From Gaiellasilicea sp963745775 (lineage in GTDB: Bacteria > Actinomycetota > Thermoleophilia > Gaiellales > Gaiellaceae): a stretch of DNA of 64,000 nt. The position numbers were made by a program, and so were the translations under genes. Each line of letters starts with the position of its first letter. Position 1 is the stretch's first letter. The DNA is taken from contig CAVUYY010000001.1 of the NCBI GenBank assembly GCA_963745775.1, forward strand, positions 1 to 64,000, given 5' to 3'. Shown piece by piece: positions 1-8,909 of the stretch. The notes under the pieces were generated by a model that saw only the letters and a program-made list of their open reading frames with translations, was not told the DNA's origin and did not search any database.

Positions 1-38
1 CGGCAGAACCTGGTCCCGAACGTAGCATCGACAACGGG

Positions 39-1448
39 ATGGATGCAACGCGCGCGAGGACGTTGACGCTCGTCGCCACGATCCTGGGCTCGGGGATCGC
101 GCTCCTCGACGGGACGATCGTCAACGTCGCGTTGCCCGCCATCGAGGAAGATCTGGGCGGCGGCCTGGCGGGGCAGCAGTGGGTCGTGAACGCCTACCTG
201 CTCACGCTGGGCTCCCTGATCCTCGTCGGCGGGTCGCTCGGCGACCTCTACGGCGAGCGGAGGATCTTCGCGCTCGGCGTGGCCGGCTTCGGAGTCGCCT
301 CCATCCTGTGCGCACTCGCGCCCACGATCGAGACGCTCGTCGCGGCGCGGGCCGTCCAGGGTGCGACGAGCGCGCTGCTCACGCCCGCGTCGCTCGCGCT
401 GATCGCGACGACGTTCGAGGACGAGAAGGAGCGAGGCGCGGCGATCGGGACCTGGACGGCTTGGGCCGGGATCGCCGCAGTGGCCGGCCCTGTGATCGGC
501 GGCCAGATCGTCGACGTCGCCTCGTGGCGGTGGATCTTCGCGGTCAACGTACCGCTCGTCCTCGTCACCCTGGCTCTGATCTACGTCGCCGTCGAGCGCG
601 ACGAGCACGTCGAGCGCAAGGGGCGTCGGATCGACGTCGTCGGCGCCCTTCTCACGGCGTTCGGGCTCGCAGGCCCCGTCTTCGCTCTCGTCGAGCAGCC
701 GCAGCGTGGCTGGACGAGCCCGGTCGTCCTTCTCGGCCTCGTCGGCGGCGCGATCCTGCTCGTCGCCTTCGTGGCCTGGGAGCGGCGCGTGCGCGACCCG
801 ATGCTGCCACTCGAGCTCTTCGAGAGCCGCAACTTCTCGGTCACGAACATCGAGACGCTCCTTGTCTACGCGGGGCTCGCGTCGCTCTTCTTCTTCCTGA
901 CGATCTTTCTCCAGAGCGTGGCCGGCTACTCAGCGCTCGAGAGCGGCCTTGCCGGCGTGCCCGTGACGATCTTCCTCTTCTTCCTCTCGAGCAGGATCGG
1001 CGCGCTCTCGGCGCGGTTCGGGCCGCGCCTCTTCATGGGAGTCGGGCCGCTCGTTGCGGCCGGTGGGGTGCTCCTGCTCGTGCGGCTCGACGAGAACGTC
1101 GACTACGTCCGCGATCTGCTCCCGGCGATGATCGTCTTCGGATTCGGGCTCGCGATGACGGTCGCGCCTCTGACGGCCACCGTGATGGCCGAGGCCGGTC
1201 GTGGCGACAGCGGGATCGCCTCCGGGGTCAACAACGCCGTCGCCCGCGTGGCCGGACTCCTCGGGATTGCGGTCGTCGGCGTCGCCGTCGCCGGCCGCTC
1301 GGGAGCGGAGCTCGACCTCGCCGGGTTCAGGCTCGGGATGGCGATCACGGCCGTCGTCGTCGGTGCAGGCGGACTCGTCGGTCTGCTCGGGATCCGCAAT
1401 CCGACAGTTGCCTCGGACGAGGACCCGGTGGTATCGTCGTCCTCGTGA
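39..1448 (+). CDS. MFS drug exporter, DHA2 (EmrB/QacA) type
   Basis: A 469-residue integral membrane protein of the major facilitator superfamily. The length and hydrophobic pattern fit the 14-helix DHA2 group, proton-driven exporters of drugs or other amphipathic compounds. The first helix carries LLDGTIVNVALPAI, typical of the DHA2 N-terminus, and GGSLGDLYGERRIF matches the loop 2-3 MFS signature. The ATG is preceded by TAGCAT at 23-28 and no clear Shine-Dalgarno sequence, so it may be nearly leaderless. The C-terminus is a short acidic/serine tail. It stands alone, 100 bases ahead of an ABC exporter on the same strand. The substrate cannot be inferred. The gene is intact. Confidence 0.9.
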   Translation: MDATRARTLTLVATILGSGIALLDGTIVNVALPAIEEDLGGGLAGQQWVVNAYLLTLGSLILVGGSLGDLYGERRIFALGVAGFGVASILCALAPTIETLVAARAVQGATSALLTPASLALIATTFEDEKERGAAIGTWTAWAGIAAVAGPVIGGQIVDVASWRWIFAVNVPLVLVTLALIYVAVERDEHVERKGRRIDVVGALLTAFGLAGPVFALVEQPQRGWTSPVVLLGLVGGAILLVAFVAWERRVRDPMLPLELFESRNFSVTNIETLLVYAGLASLFFFLTIFLQSVAGYSALESGLAGVPVTIFLFFLSSRIGALSARFGPRLFMGVGPLVAAGGVLLLVRLDENVDYVRDLLPAMIVFGFGLAMTVAPLTATVMAEAGRGDSGIASGVNNAVARVAGLLGIAVVGVAVAGRSGAELDLAGFRLGMAITAVVVGAGGLVGLLGIRNPTVASDEDPVVSSSS

Positions 1449-1548
1449 GACTCCTCTTCGACGTCTAGGACATCCGTTGCCGCGCCCCGCCGCTGTGCGG
1501 GTGTCGCGTGCTTTGTCCTGGAGTTCTCGTGTGTCGATGGAGGTCCGA

Positions 1549-2400
1549 ATGAGTGAGGTGATCCAGCTGTCCCGTCCCGCGCCTGCGGTCGAGGTGCGCG
1601 ATCTTCGCAAGGAGTTCGTGCGCCGCGACAGGAAGGCCGGCCGCTTCGCGCGCAAGCGCCGCGCCGCGTTGCAGGGCGTCACGTTCACGATGGAGCGGGG
1701 CGAGTGCGTGGCGATCCTGGGCCAGAACGGCTCCGGGAAGTCGACGCTCGTGCGCCTGCTCTCGACGCTGCTGCTCCACGACGGGGGCAGCGCGCGCGTC
1801 TTCGGCCACGACGTCTTCGCCGACCCGCGGCCGGTGCGCAAGCTCGTGAACCGCGTCTCGGTCGAGGCGTCGTTCTTCAAGAAGATGTCCTCGGGCGAGA
1901 ACTTGAGCTACGCGGCGCGCTTCTACGGGATGAGCCCGCGGCAGACCAAGGACCGGATCCCGGAGATCCTCGAGCGGGTCGGCTTTCCCTCCGACAGGCG
2001 GAGCGAGCCGATGGAGAATCTCTCGCGAGGGATGCAGCAGAAAGTCGCTCTGGCGCGGGCGCTCCTCACCTCGCCGGTCCTGCTGCTGCTCGACGAGCCG
2101 ACGACCGGGCTCGACCCTCGCTCGAAGCTCGAGGTGCAGGAGTTCGTCCGTGAGATCCGGTCGGAGCACGATGCGACGATCCTCCTCTGCACCCACGACC
2201 TCAACGAGGCCGAGGCGCTGGCCGACCGCGTCGGCCTGCTCGACCGCGGGCGGCTGCTCTTCCTCGAGACGGTTCCCGAGATCCGCGAGCGCTTCGGGGT
2301 GACGACGCTCGAGGAGGCGTTCTTCGCTGCAACCGGCCGCGCCTTCGAGGCCGAGCACGAGGACGACGACGACGACGAGGATCGGGAGGTGTTCGCCTAA
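1549..2400 (+). CDS. ABC exporter ATP-binding protein
   Basis: A 283-residue ATPase that powers the permease encoded next to it. Visible motifs are Walker A GQNGSGKST, the signature region LSRGMQQKVALARALL, Walker B LLLLDEPTTGLD and the switch histidine in LLCTHDL. The frame is open upstream, but the ATG at 1549 is chosen because GGAGG lies a few bases before it; an in-frame ATG at 1537 is the alternative. The C-terminus ends in a run of Glu/Asp, which is unusual. The family (ABC-2 exporters) moves drugs, polysaccharides or lipids outward. The stop TAA overlaps the permease start (TAATG). The substrate is unknown. Confidence 0.9.
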   Translation: MSEVIQLSRPAPAVEVRDLRKEFVRRDRKAGRFARKRRAALQGVTFTMERGECVAILGQNGSGKSTLVRLLSTLLLHDGGSARVFGHDVFADPRPVRKLVNRVSVEASFFKKMSSGENLSYAARFYGMSPRQTKDRIPEILERVGFPSDRRSEPMENLSRGMQQKVALARALLTSPVLLLLDEPTTGLDPRSKLEVQEFVREIRSEHDATILLCTHDLNEAEALADRVGLLDRGRLLFLETVPEIRERFGVTTLEEAFFAATGRAFEAEHEDDDDDEDREVFA

Positions 2401-3233
2401 TGCGTGCTTTGGCGGGGACGATGCGCGCCGAGCTGATCGGGCTCGGCGGTGTCGTCGAGCGCAACGTCTACCTGACCCGCCGCTACATCTGGTGGGACGT
2501 CGCGTTCATGGTCTGGACGATCGCGAACACGCTCACGATCGTCTTCATCGCCGAGGGGATCGAGGCGACCGGGGGCGAGATCGACGTCAACCGGGCGACC
2601 ACGAACCTGCTGATCGGCGCGGTCGTCTGGGCCTACCTCGGGATCCTCTTCGAGTTCATGACGGAGACGGTCGCCTGGGAGCGCTGGGAGGGAACGATCG
2701 AGTACACGTTCATGGCCCCGCTCTCGCGGGCGATGCACCTCGCGGGAGCGGGCTTCTTCGCCGTCCTCTACGGGCTGATCCGGGCCCTGATCCTGTTCGC
2801 GATCGTCGCGCTCTTCTTCGACCTCGAGCTGCCGCAGGCGAACTTCCTCGCCGCGTTCGTCGTGCTCGTGATCGCGTCGCTCTCGTTCATCGGGATCGGC
2901 GTGATGACGGCGGTGCTGCCGTTGATCTCGCCGGAGAAGGGCGCCCAGCTTGGCTTTGTCGCCCAGGGGATGCTGCTCGTCGTCTCCGGCGTCTACTACC
3001 CGGTCGAGGTGCTGCCGCAGTGGATGGAGTGGCTGTCGGTGATCTCGCCCGCGACCTACGCGCTCGACGGGATCCGCGACGCGATCCTGGAAGGCGATGG
3101 CCTCTCGATGATGTGGGACGAGATCTGGCCGCTCCTCGTGATCGGCGCCGTGGCGGCGCCGGTGGGGCTCGCGATCTTCCGCCGCGGCGAGCAGCACGCG
3201 AAGAAGCACGGAAAGCTGAAGCGGTCGGGATGA
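2400..3233 (+). CDS. ABC-2 type exporter permease
   Basis: A 277-residue membrane protein with about six hydrophobic segments, partner of the ATPase immediately upstream, whose stop codon overlaps this start by one base. The late segment contains GVYYPVEVLPQWMEWLSVISPATYALDGIR, described here as the ABC-2 membrane signature region (residues about 195-225), with the usual pattern of a Pro-rich loop before the last helices. It should form a homodimeric exporter with two copies of the ATPase. The basic C-terminus (KKHGKLKRSG) is cytoplasmic. The following GNAT gene starts inside its stop codon (ATGA), so the three genes are probably one operon. Confidence 0.88.
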   Translation: MRALAGTMRAELIGLGGVVERNVYLTRRYIWWDVAFMVWTIANTLTIVFIAEGIEATGGEIDVNRATTNLLIGAVVWAYLGILFEFMTETVAWERWEGTIEYTFMAPLSRAMHLAGAGFFAVLYGLIRALILFAIVALFFDLELPQANFLAAFVVLVIASLSFIGIGVMTAVLPLISPEKGAQLGFVAQGMLLVVSGVYYPVEVLPQWMEWLSVISPATYALDGIRDAILEGDGLSMMWDEIWPLLVIGAVAAPVGLAIFRRGEQHAKKHGKLKRSG

Positions 3234-4131
3234 TCTCCGTCCGGCCGGTGCAGAGCGACGCCGACCTCGAGGCGTGGATCGCGGGTGCGGCGGCTGGTGC
3301 TGCCGAACGAGCCGGCGGCGACGGTCGCGCAGATGCGCGCGCTGGAGGCGCCGGATCGGCTGCTCCTGCTTGCCGAGCTGGACGGCGAGCTTGCCGGGAG
3401 CGGGCTCGCCCAGCGGTCGGACACGGGCGGCGGGTTCGTCGCCCCACGCGTCCTCCCCGAGCTGCTCCGTCGCGGTGTGGGCAGCGCGCTGCTCGAGCGG
3501 CTGCTCGAGCACGTGCGCTCCTCCGGCTTCGACTCGGCGGCCGCGCACGCGGCCGAGCCGGCTGCGATCGAGTTCGCGCACCGGCACGGGTTCGTCGAGT
3601 CGGATCGAGAGGTGGAGCAGGTGCGGGTCGTCGGCGCGGAGGAGCTGGAGCCGCCGCCGTACGAGGGCGTCGTCTTCACGTCGGTTGCGGACGACTCGAC
3701 GCTGCTCGAGCGCGCCTACGCCGTGGCCTCGCAGGGCTACGCCGACCTCGCGCTCGCCTCCGGAGGCATCACCGTCCCGCTGGACGAGTGGCTCCGCGAC
3801 GAGGCGACACTGCCCGCCGGATCATTCGCGCGCTCTGGACGGCGATCGTGTCGTCGGCTACGCCGGGCTGTTGTCCTGGAACGACGACGACGCGAGGGCC
3901 GAGCACGGGCTCACCGCGGTCGACCGCGAGTGGCGGCGCCGCGGGCTCGCGACCGCGCTGAAGCGGCGACAGATCGCCTGGTCGTCGGCAAATGGGATCC
4001 GCGAGCTCGTCACCTGGACCCAGACGGGGAACGAGGGCATGCGGAGCGTCAACGAGCAGCTCGGCTACGTGACGCGGACTGTCAGCCTCACGGTGCGGCG
4101 GGAGCTTGTGCCGCAGTCGCACGGCGAGTAG
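3230..4131 (+). CDS. Tandem GNAT acetyltransferase-like protein (two frameshifts)
   Basis: The reconstructed protein is about 300 residues with two GNAT-like halves; the C-terminal half carries the acetyl-CoA binding loop in VDREWRRRGLATALKR (the RxxGxA motif). The N-terminal half, from VRPVQSDADLEAW, is poorer in motifs, although RRGVGSALLERLL is visible. Reading moves between frames near 3285 and near 3835, and the family sequence continues smoothly at both joints, so base errors are more likely than decay. Start ATG 3230 overlaps the permease stop (ATGA). GNAT proteins transfer acetyl groups from acetyl-CoA to amines; the substrate here is unknown. Confidence 0.7.
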
Positions 4132-4179
4132 GCTCCGGGCGTAGTGCCAGCCTCGGTCTGATAGCGGGCTCGGAAGGGT

Positions 4180-4194
4180 CTCCCGTAGCGGGAG
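4180..4194 (+). terminator. Small perfect hairpin after the GNAT gene
   Basis: CTCCCG-TAG-CGGGAG is a perfect six-base stem with a three-base loop, 49 bases after the GNAT stop and 57 bases before the next gene. No T-run follows, so a terminator role is only suggested by position. Confidence 0.3.
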
Positions 4195-4251
4195 GCTCGC
4201 GCTTCGGCCTGCTCAGCGCCTCGCTACTTCTCGACCGACTGGAGCTGCTGC

Positions 4252-5505
4252 ATGCGCCGTTTATCGGCCACCCATACCTGGTTCGCCTACGAGGCCGTCG
4301 CCTCGTTCTTCTGGACGCTGTCGTTCACCGTCGCAGCGGTGTTCTTCGTGCTCGAGCTGGGCCTCAGCCCGCTCGAGCTCGTGCTCGTCGGGACGGCGAT
4401 GGAGCTCGCCGTCTTCGTCTTCGAGGTGCCGACGGGGATCGTCGCCGACACCTACGGGCGCAAGCGCTCGGTCGTGATCGGGATGTTCGTCCTCGGCGGT
4501 TCGTACCTGCTGGTCGGCGCCTCCACCGCAGCCGTCGGTGTGATCGCCGCCTATGCCGTCTGGGGGCTCGGCTGGACGTTCCTCTCGGGCGCGTTCGACG
4601 CCTGGCTCGCAGACGAGGTCGGGCAGGAGCGGCTCGCCGGCGTCTACCACCGGGGCGCCCAGATCGACCGCGTTGCCGGGCTCCTCGGAATCGGGGTGAG
4701 CGTCGGCCTTGCCCAGGTCGACCTTCGTCTTCCGATCCTCATCGGCGGCGCGGGGACGATCGCCCTCGGCGTGCTCCTGCTCGTCGCGATGCCCGAGACC
4801 GGCTTCCGGCCGAGGCCGACGGAGGGTCGTGGCCAGCTCGCCGCGATGGCGGCTACCGGCCGTGAGGGTGTGCGCGCCGTCCGCGGCCGGCCATTGCTCC
4901 TCGCAGTGCTCGGCGTCACGGCCTTCTTCGGGATGTGGAGTGAGGCGTTCGACCGGCTCTGGGAGGCCCATTTCCTCGAGAACGTGGGCCTCCCGGGCAT
5001 CGGCGACCTCGAGCCCGTGGTCTGGTTCGGGATTCTCAACGCCGGCGGCGTCCTGCTCGCAATCGCGGTTGCGGCGCCGCTCGGCAAGCGGTTGGAGCAC
5101 GCGGGACAAGCACGGGCCGCACGCGTCCTCTTCTGGCTCGACGCGTTCCTCCTCCTCAGCGCGCTCGTGTTCGCCCTCGCGGGCTCGCTCTGGCTCGCGG
5201 TTTCGGCGTACTGGGTGACGCGCGTGGCGCGGAACGTCGCTGGGCCAGTCTTCATCACCTGGGTGCAGCGGGGCATCGGCGAGACGGACGCTCGGGCGAC
5301 GGTGCTCTCGATCACGAACCAGGCCGACGCAGTCGGGCAATGGACGGGCGGCCCGTTTCTCGGTGGGCTCGGGAACGTGTTCGGGATCCGGGCGGCACTC
5401 GCGGCGGGCGCCTTCTGCATGGCGCCGGCTCTGTGGCTCTACGGCCGAGCCGCCCGGCACGACGGCCGGATCGAGGAGTTGGAGGCCGACCCGGCGGTCG
5501 TGTAG
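4252..5505 (+). CDS. MFS transporter
   Basis: A 417-residue major facilitator protein with about 12 hydrophobic segments. The loop 2-3 region reads PTGIVADTYGRKRSVVIG, close to the classical GxxxDRxGRR motif of proton-coupled exporters and of the wide group often annotated as MFS transporter without substrate. The ATG at 4252 follows GGAG seven bases upstream. The stop lies inside TAGACT, which could also act as a -10 element for the next gene, and a strong hairpin follows. The substrate is unknown. The gene is intact. Confidence 0.88.
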   Translation: MRRLSATHTWFAYEAVASFFWTLSFTVAAVFFVLELGLSPLELVLVGTAMELAVFVFEVPTGIVADTYGRKRSVVIGMFVLGGSYLLVGASTAAVGVIAAYAVWGLGWTFLSGAFDAWLADEVGQERLAGVYHRGAQIDRVAGLLGIGVSVGLAQVDLRLPILIGGAGTIALGVLLLVAMPETGFRPRPTEGRGQLAAMAATGREGVRAVRGRPLLLAVLGVTAFFGMWSEAFDRLWEAHFLENVGLPGIGDLEPVVWFGILNAGGVLLAIAVAAPLGKRLEHAGQARAARVLFWLDAFLLLSALVFALAGSLWLAVSAYWVTRVARNVAGPVFITWVQRGIGETDARATVLSITNQADAVGQWTGGPFLGGLGNVFGIRAALAAGAFCMAPALWLYGRAARHDGRIEELEADPAVV

Positions 5506-5529
5506 ACTCGCCGGGTCTTTCGAGGCGAC

Positions 5530-5576
5530 GAGGCCTCGGGCGCGCGACTCTCGTCGTGTCCGCCCGGGGCCTCTTT
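5530..5576 (+). terminator. Strong hairpin with T-run between the MFS gene and glnA
   Basis: GAGGCCTCGGGCG at 5530-5542 pairs with CGCCCGGGGCCTC at 5561-5573 (13 pairs, one G-U), followed by TTT. It fits a rho-independent terminator for the MFS gene. It also lies in what would be the glnA leader if glnA is read from TAGACT at about 5503, so an attenuator role cannot be excluded. Confidence 0.6.
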
Positions 5577-5604
5577 CTGTTGGATTCACGAGAGGAGAGC
5601 TTGG

Positions 5605-6969
5605 ATGGCGATGATCGAGAGCAAGCACCGGGCGACGTCTGACCCGGGGGCCCGCAAGGATGTGCTGAAGCGGATCAAGGACGACAAGGTCGAGTACGTC
5701 CTCTTCTGGTTCACCGATCTCGAGGGGCACCTCAAGAGCTTCGCGATCACCCCCGGCGAGATCGAGACCGCGCTCGACGACGGGATGGGCTTCGACGGCT
5801 CGTCGATCACGGGCTTCAACGCGATCGAGGAGTCGGACATGGTCGCGATTCCCGATCCGGACACGTTTCGGGTGATGCCCGCGCGCCCCGGCGAGTCGGT
5901 CGTCGGCCGGATGATCTGCGACGTCGTCAAGCCCGACGGGACGCCGTACGAGGGCGATCCGCGCTTCATGCTCCGCAAGGCGATCGAGCGGATGCAGAGC
6001 ATGGGCTTCGACACGTTCAACATCGGCCCCGAGCTCGAGTACTTCCTCTTCAAGGACAACAAGGGCACGGAGACGCTCGACGAAGGCGGCTACTTCGCGA
6101 TGACGGCGCTCGACGCGGCGACCGAGCTCCGCAACGAGACGATCCAGGCGCTCGAGTCGGTCGGGATTCCGATCGAGTACCACCATCACGAGGTCGCGCC
6201 CTCCCAGCACGAGATCGACATGCGCTATGCGCCCGCGCTCGAGATGGCCGACGCGACGATCACCTACCGGCTGATCGTGAAGGAGATCGCGGCGAAGAAC
6301 GGCGTCTACGCCACCTTCATGCCGAAGCCGCTCTTCGGCGAGAACGGATCGGGGATGCACACGCACATGTCGCTCTTCACGGACGGCCGAAACCAGTTCT
6401 TCGACGGCGACGACGAGTACAACCTCTCGGCGACCGGCAAGGCGTTCATCGCCGGCCTTCTCCGGCACGCGCGCGAGCTCTCCGGAGTCTTCGCGCAGTG
6501 GGTCAACTCCTACAAGCGGCTCGTGCCGGGCTACGAGGCGCCGGTCTACGTGGCCTGGTCGCAGCGCAACCGCTCGGCGCTGATCCGGATCCCGCTCTAC
6601 AAGCCCGGCTCGGAGCAGGCGACGCGCGCGGAGATCCGCTGTCCCGATCCGGCCTGCAACCCCTACCTCACCTTCGCGGCCCTTCTGCATGCGGGACTCG
6701 AAGGGATCGAGCAGGGCTACGAGCTCGAGGAGCCGATGGAGACGAACCTCTACCACCTGACGCCGGAGCAGCGGCGCGAGCGCGGGATCGTCGCCCTGCC
6801 GGAGACGCTCGGCGAGGCGATCGACGAGCTCGCCGGGTCGGAGCTGATGCGGCGGGCGCTCGGCCCTCACATCCACGAGCGCTACGTCGAGCTGAAGCGC
6901 AAGGAGTGGGACGACTACCGGATCCAGCTCACCCAGTGGGAGCTCGATCGCTACCTCAGGGTGCTCTGA
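5605..6969 (+). CDS. glnA: Glutamine synthetase, type I (alpha-like)
   Basis: A 454-residue cytoplasmic enzyme making glutamine from glutamate, ammonia and ATP. Recognisable blocks are GFDGSSITGF near residue 70, GPELEYFLF (metal-binding Glu) near 145, HHHEVAPSQHEIDMRY near 195, NGSGMHTHMSLF near 250 and the Arg-rich substrate site after RNRSALIRIP near 330. The length (about 450, not 470) and the region NLYHLTPEQRRERG, where GSI-beta enzymes have NLYDLPPEE, suggest the GSI-alpha form that is not adenylylated. A GAGGAG Shine-Dalgarno sequence precedes the ATG. It is monocistronic: a terminator-like hairpin lies upstream and a palindrome downstream. Confidence 0.95.
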   Translation: MAMIESKHRATSDPGARKDVLKRIKDDKVEYVLFWFTDLEGHLKSFAITPGEIETALDDGMGFDGSSITGFNAIEESDMVAIPDPDTFRVMPARPGESVVGRMICDVVKPDGTPYEGDPRFMLRKAIERMQSMGFDTFNIGPELEYFLFKDNKGTETLDEGGYFAMTALDAATELRNETIQALESVGIPIEYHHHEVAPSQHEIDMRYAPALEMADATITYRLIVKEIAAKNGVYATFMPKPLFGENGSGMHTHMSLFTDGRNQFFDGDDEYNLSATGKAFIAGLLRHARELSGVFAQWVNSYKRLVPGYEAPVYVAWSQRNRSALIRIPLYKPGSEQATRAEIRCPDPACNPYLTFAALLHAGLEGIEQGYELEEPMETNLYHLTPEQRRERGIVALPETLGEAIDELAGSELMRRALGPHIHERYVELKRKEWDDYRIQLTQWELDRYLRVL

Positions 6970-7066
6970 GCGACCTCGGGTAGACATAACACCGCCCGAC
7001 GTGACAGAATCCGACGTGCAGGTTTGCGGCGCAAGGCGAGCGCTGCGACCTCAACTGACGGCCGAC

Positions 7067-7090
7067 GCAGGCTCTCCCAGGAGAGCCTGC
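7067..7090. terminator. Perfect 10-bp inverted repeat between convergent genes
   Basis: GCAGGCTCTC-CCAG-GAGAGCCTGC is a perfect hairpin midway between glnA (plus) and the PRC-barrel gene (minus), which converge on it. It could act as a bidirectional terminator, although there is no T-run on either side. The rest of 6970-7158 shows nothing recognisable. Confidence 0.5.
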
Positions 7091-7158
7091 AGTCGTTCAG
7101 GGGAGCGTCAGCAGACGGGCGGCCGAGAGCCACGATTCGTGCTCATGAGAGGCGAGGC

Positions 7159-7410
7159 CTAGAGGAACTTGCGGATCGACTCGCGGACGACCGAGAGGCC
7201 GATCACGCGGGTCGACTGGTCGATCGCGCCGATCGCCTCGGCCGGCACGAGCCGGCGGCCGCGCATGAAGCCCGAGCGAACGGCGAGCGCGTCGGGCACG
7301 TCGGGGGTGGTGCCGTACATCGGCGACTCGACCCGGCCGACCACCCGGCCCCGCGCGTCGGCCACGAGGAAGCCCTTGACGCTGCGGAGATCGAAGGCGA
7401 CGCTGCTCAT
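7159..7410 (-). CDS. PRC-barrel domain protein
   Basis: An 83-residue protein consisting almost entirely of one PRC-barrel-like beta domain: VKGFLVADARGRVVGRVESPMYG near residues 10-35 and RRLVPAEAIGAIDQSTRVIGLSV near 50-75. Such small proteins are common in actinobacteria; the fold is shared with RimM and the photosynthetic H subunit, and their role is mostly unknown. The start has TACGTT nine bases upstream on the minus strand and no Shine-Dalgarno sequence, like other leaderless-looking genes here. It is divergent from the kinase gene. Confidence 0.7.
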   Translation of the reverse strand: MSSVAFDLRSVKGFLVADARGRVVGRVESPMYGTTPDVPDALAVRSGFMRGRRLVPAEAIGAIDQSTRVIGLSVVRESIRKFL

Positions 7411-7470
7411 CTGGATGGGAACGTATTCGTCGCGTTTGAAGTTTCTCCCACCCTCGAAGTAAGAACTTTG

Positions 7471-7499
7471 TTAGGACCGCCTGGCGACCCGCCTACACT
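7471..7499 (+). promoter_or_regulatory. Putative promoter of the GAF kinase gene
   Basis: TTAGGA (7471-7476), a 17-base spacer and TACACT (7494-7499), six bases before the TTG start at 7506. If used, the transcript would begin at or next to the start codon (leaderless). Confidence 0.4.
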
Positions 7500-7505
7500 G
7501 GCGGC

Positions 7506-8909
7506 TTGGACGCCTCCGCTCGTCATCTGCGGCTGCTGACGGAGACGATCGCCGCGGTCAACTCGACGCTCGACCTCGAAGAGGTGCTCGCGCTCGTCGC
7601 TTCGAAGGTCGCCGACGCGCTCGCCGCCGACGCCTGTTTCGTCTACCTCTACGACGAGCGCGCCGACGAGCTCGTCCTCCGCGCGACGCACGGCACGAGC
7701 GTGGAGGAGATGACGAGGCGCCCGCGACTCCGGCCGGGAGAGGGAATCACGGGGTCCGCCGCCGCCGAACGCACCGCGATCGCGATCGCCGCCAACGCGC
7801 ACCTCGACCCTCGTTTCAAGCAGTTTCCCAACCTGCCCGAGGACGAGTACGAGTCGATCCTGGCCGTGCCGATCCTGGCCCGGGACACGCTCGCCGGAGC
7901 GCTCAACGTCCGCACGCGCGCGCCGCGCGAGCACACCGAGGCCGAGATCGACCTGCTCGTCGCGATCGCCTCTCAGGCCGCGCATTCGATCGAGCACGCC
8001 AAGCTCTACGCCGAGGCGCAGCGTCGCGTGCACGAGCTGGAGGCGCTGGCGCGGATCTCCGAGGCGGTCTCCGAGTCGCTCTACCTCGAGGAGTCGCTCG
8101 AGGCGATCGTCCAGACGACGATGGCGGCGGTCGGCGCGACGGGAGCTGCGCTCGTGCTCGAGGACGGCGCGATCGCCTGGCCGGAGGGCCGGCCCGGCGC
8201 CCACGCGGTTCGGCTGCCGCTCCGCTGGAAGCGGCGCCAGATCGGTGAGCTCGTCTGCGACCGCGACACACCGTTCTCGGACGAGGATCGACAGCTGCTC
8301 GAGGCGATCGCCCACCACGCTGCCGTCGCGCTCGAGCACGGGCGCGCCGTGATGCGCGGCGTGCTCGCTCAGGAGATCCACCACCGGGTCAAGAACAACC
8401 TCCAGACGGTCGCCTCGCTCCTGAGGCTGCAGGCGCGTGCGCCTCACACCGACGCCCGCAAGGCGCTCGACGACTCGGTCAACCGGATCCTCGCGATCGC
8501 GGCCGTGCACGAGGTGCTGACCGAGCACCGTGAGGACGACGTCGACCTCGGCGAGCTGATCGACAAGCTGCGCGCGATGCTCGTCCAGGGGCTCGTCGCG
8601 GGGAAGCAGGTCGAGTCGGAGCTGGCATCCGTGTCGCTGGCGGGCGGGCGAGCGACCGCGTTGGCCCTCGTCTTCTGCGAGCTGTTCGGCAACGCGCTCG
8701 AGCACGGAGGCTCGACGGTGCGGATCGAGCTGGTGGCGAGCGAGGGCGACGTCTCGCTCGCGATCGCCGACGACGGTGCGGGCCTGAACGGCGACGCGAG
8801 CGGAACCGGGCTCTCGATCGTCCGGGCTCTCGTCCGCGACGAGCTCGGCGGCAGGCTCGAGCTCAGGAGCGAGGACGGCCTGCGCGCCGAGGTCGTCTTT
8901 CCGGCGTGA
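7506..8909 (+). CDS. GAF-domain sensor histidine kinase, HisKA_2 family (PdtaS-like)
   Basis: A 467-residue cytosolic kinase. Residues about 15-160 form a GAF domain (NSTLDLEEVLALVASKVADAL opens it), about 175-285 a second, weaker GAF-like region, about 290-360 a HisKA_2 dimerisation domain with the phospho-accepting His in QEIHHRVKNNLQTVASLL, and the rest a HATPase with ELFGNALEHGG and DDGAGL. No membrane segment is seen. The architecture and the overlap (GTGA) with an ANTAR regulator match the mycobacterial PdtaS/PdtaR pair, which controls transcription termination through RNA binding. The start is TTG. The ligand of the GAF domains is unknown. Confidence 0.88.
   Translation: MDASARHLRLLTETIAAVNSTLDLEEVLALVASKVADALAADACFVYLYDERADELVLRATHGTSVEEMTRRPRLRPGEGITGSAAAERTAIAIAANAHLDPRFKQFPNLPEDEYESILAVPILARDTLAGALNVRTRAPREHTEAEIDLLVAIASQAAHSIEHAKLYAEAQRRVHELEALARISEAVSESLYLEESLEAIVQTTMAAVGATGAALVLEDGAIAWPEGRPGAHAVRLPLRWKRRQIGELVCDRDTPFSDEDRQLLEAIAHHAAVALEHGRAVMRGVLAQEIHHRVKNNLQTVASLLRLQARAPHTDARKALDDSVNRILAIAAVHEVLTEHREDDVDLGELIDKLRAMLVQGLVAGKQVESELASVSLAGGRATALALVFCELFGNALEHGGSTVRIELVASEGDVSLAIADDGAGLNGDASGTGLSIVRALVRDELGGRLELRSEDGLRAEVVFPA

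Noticed and set aside
1469..1505. Imperfect hairpin GACATCCG...CGGGTGTC between the first MFS gene and the ABC ATPase gene
   Set aside because: Eight pairs with a wobble, a loop of 21 bases and no T-run; too weak to call.
5506..5604. Glutamine riboswitch or other known riboswitch before glnA
   Set aside because: The leader is explained by one strong hairpin with T-run; I see no conserved riboswitch core.
4261..6987. A 908-codon open frame on the minus strand across the MFS gene and glnA
   Set aside because: It lies opposite two clearly functional genes; the high G+C third-position bias removes stops from antisense frames. No motif or start context supports it.
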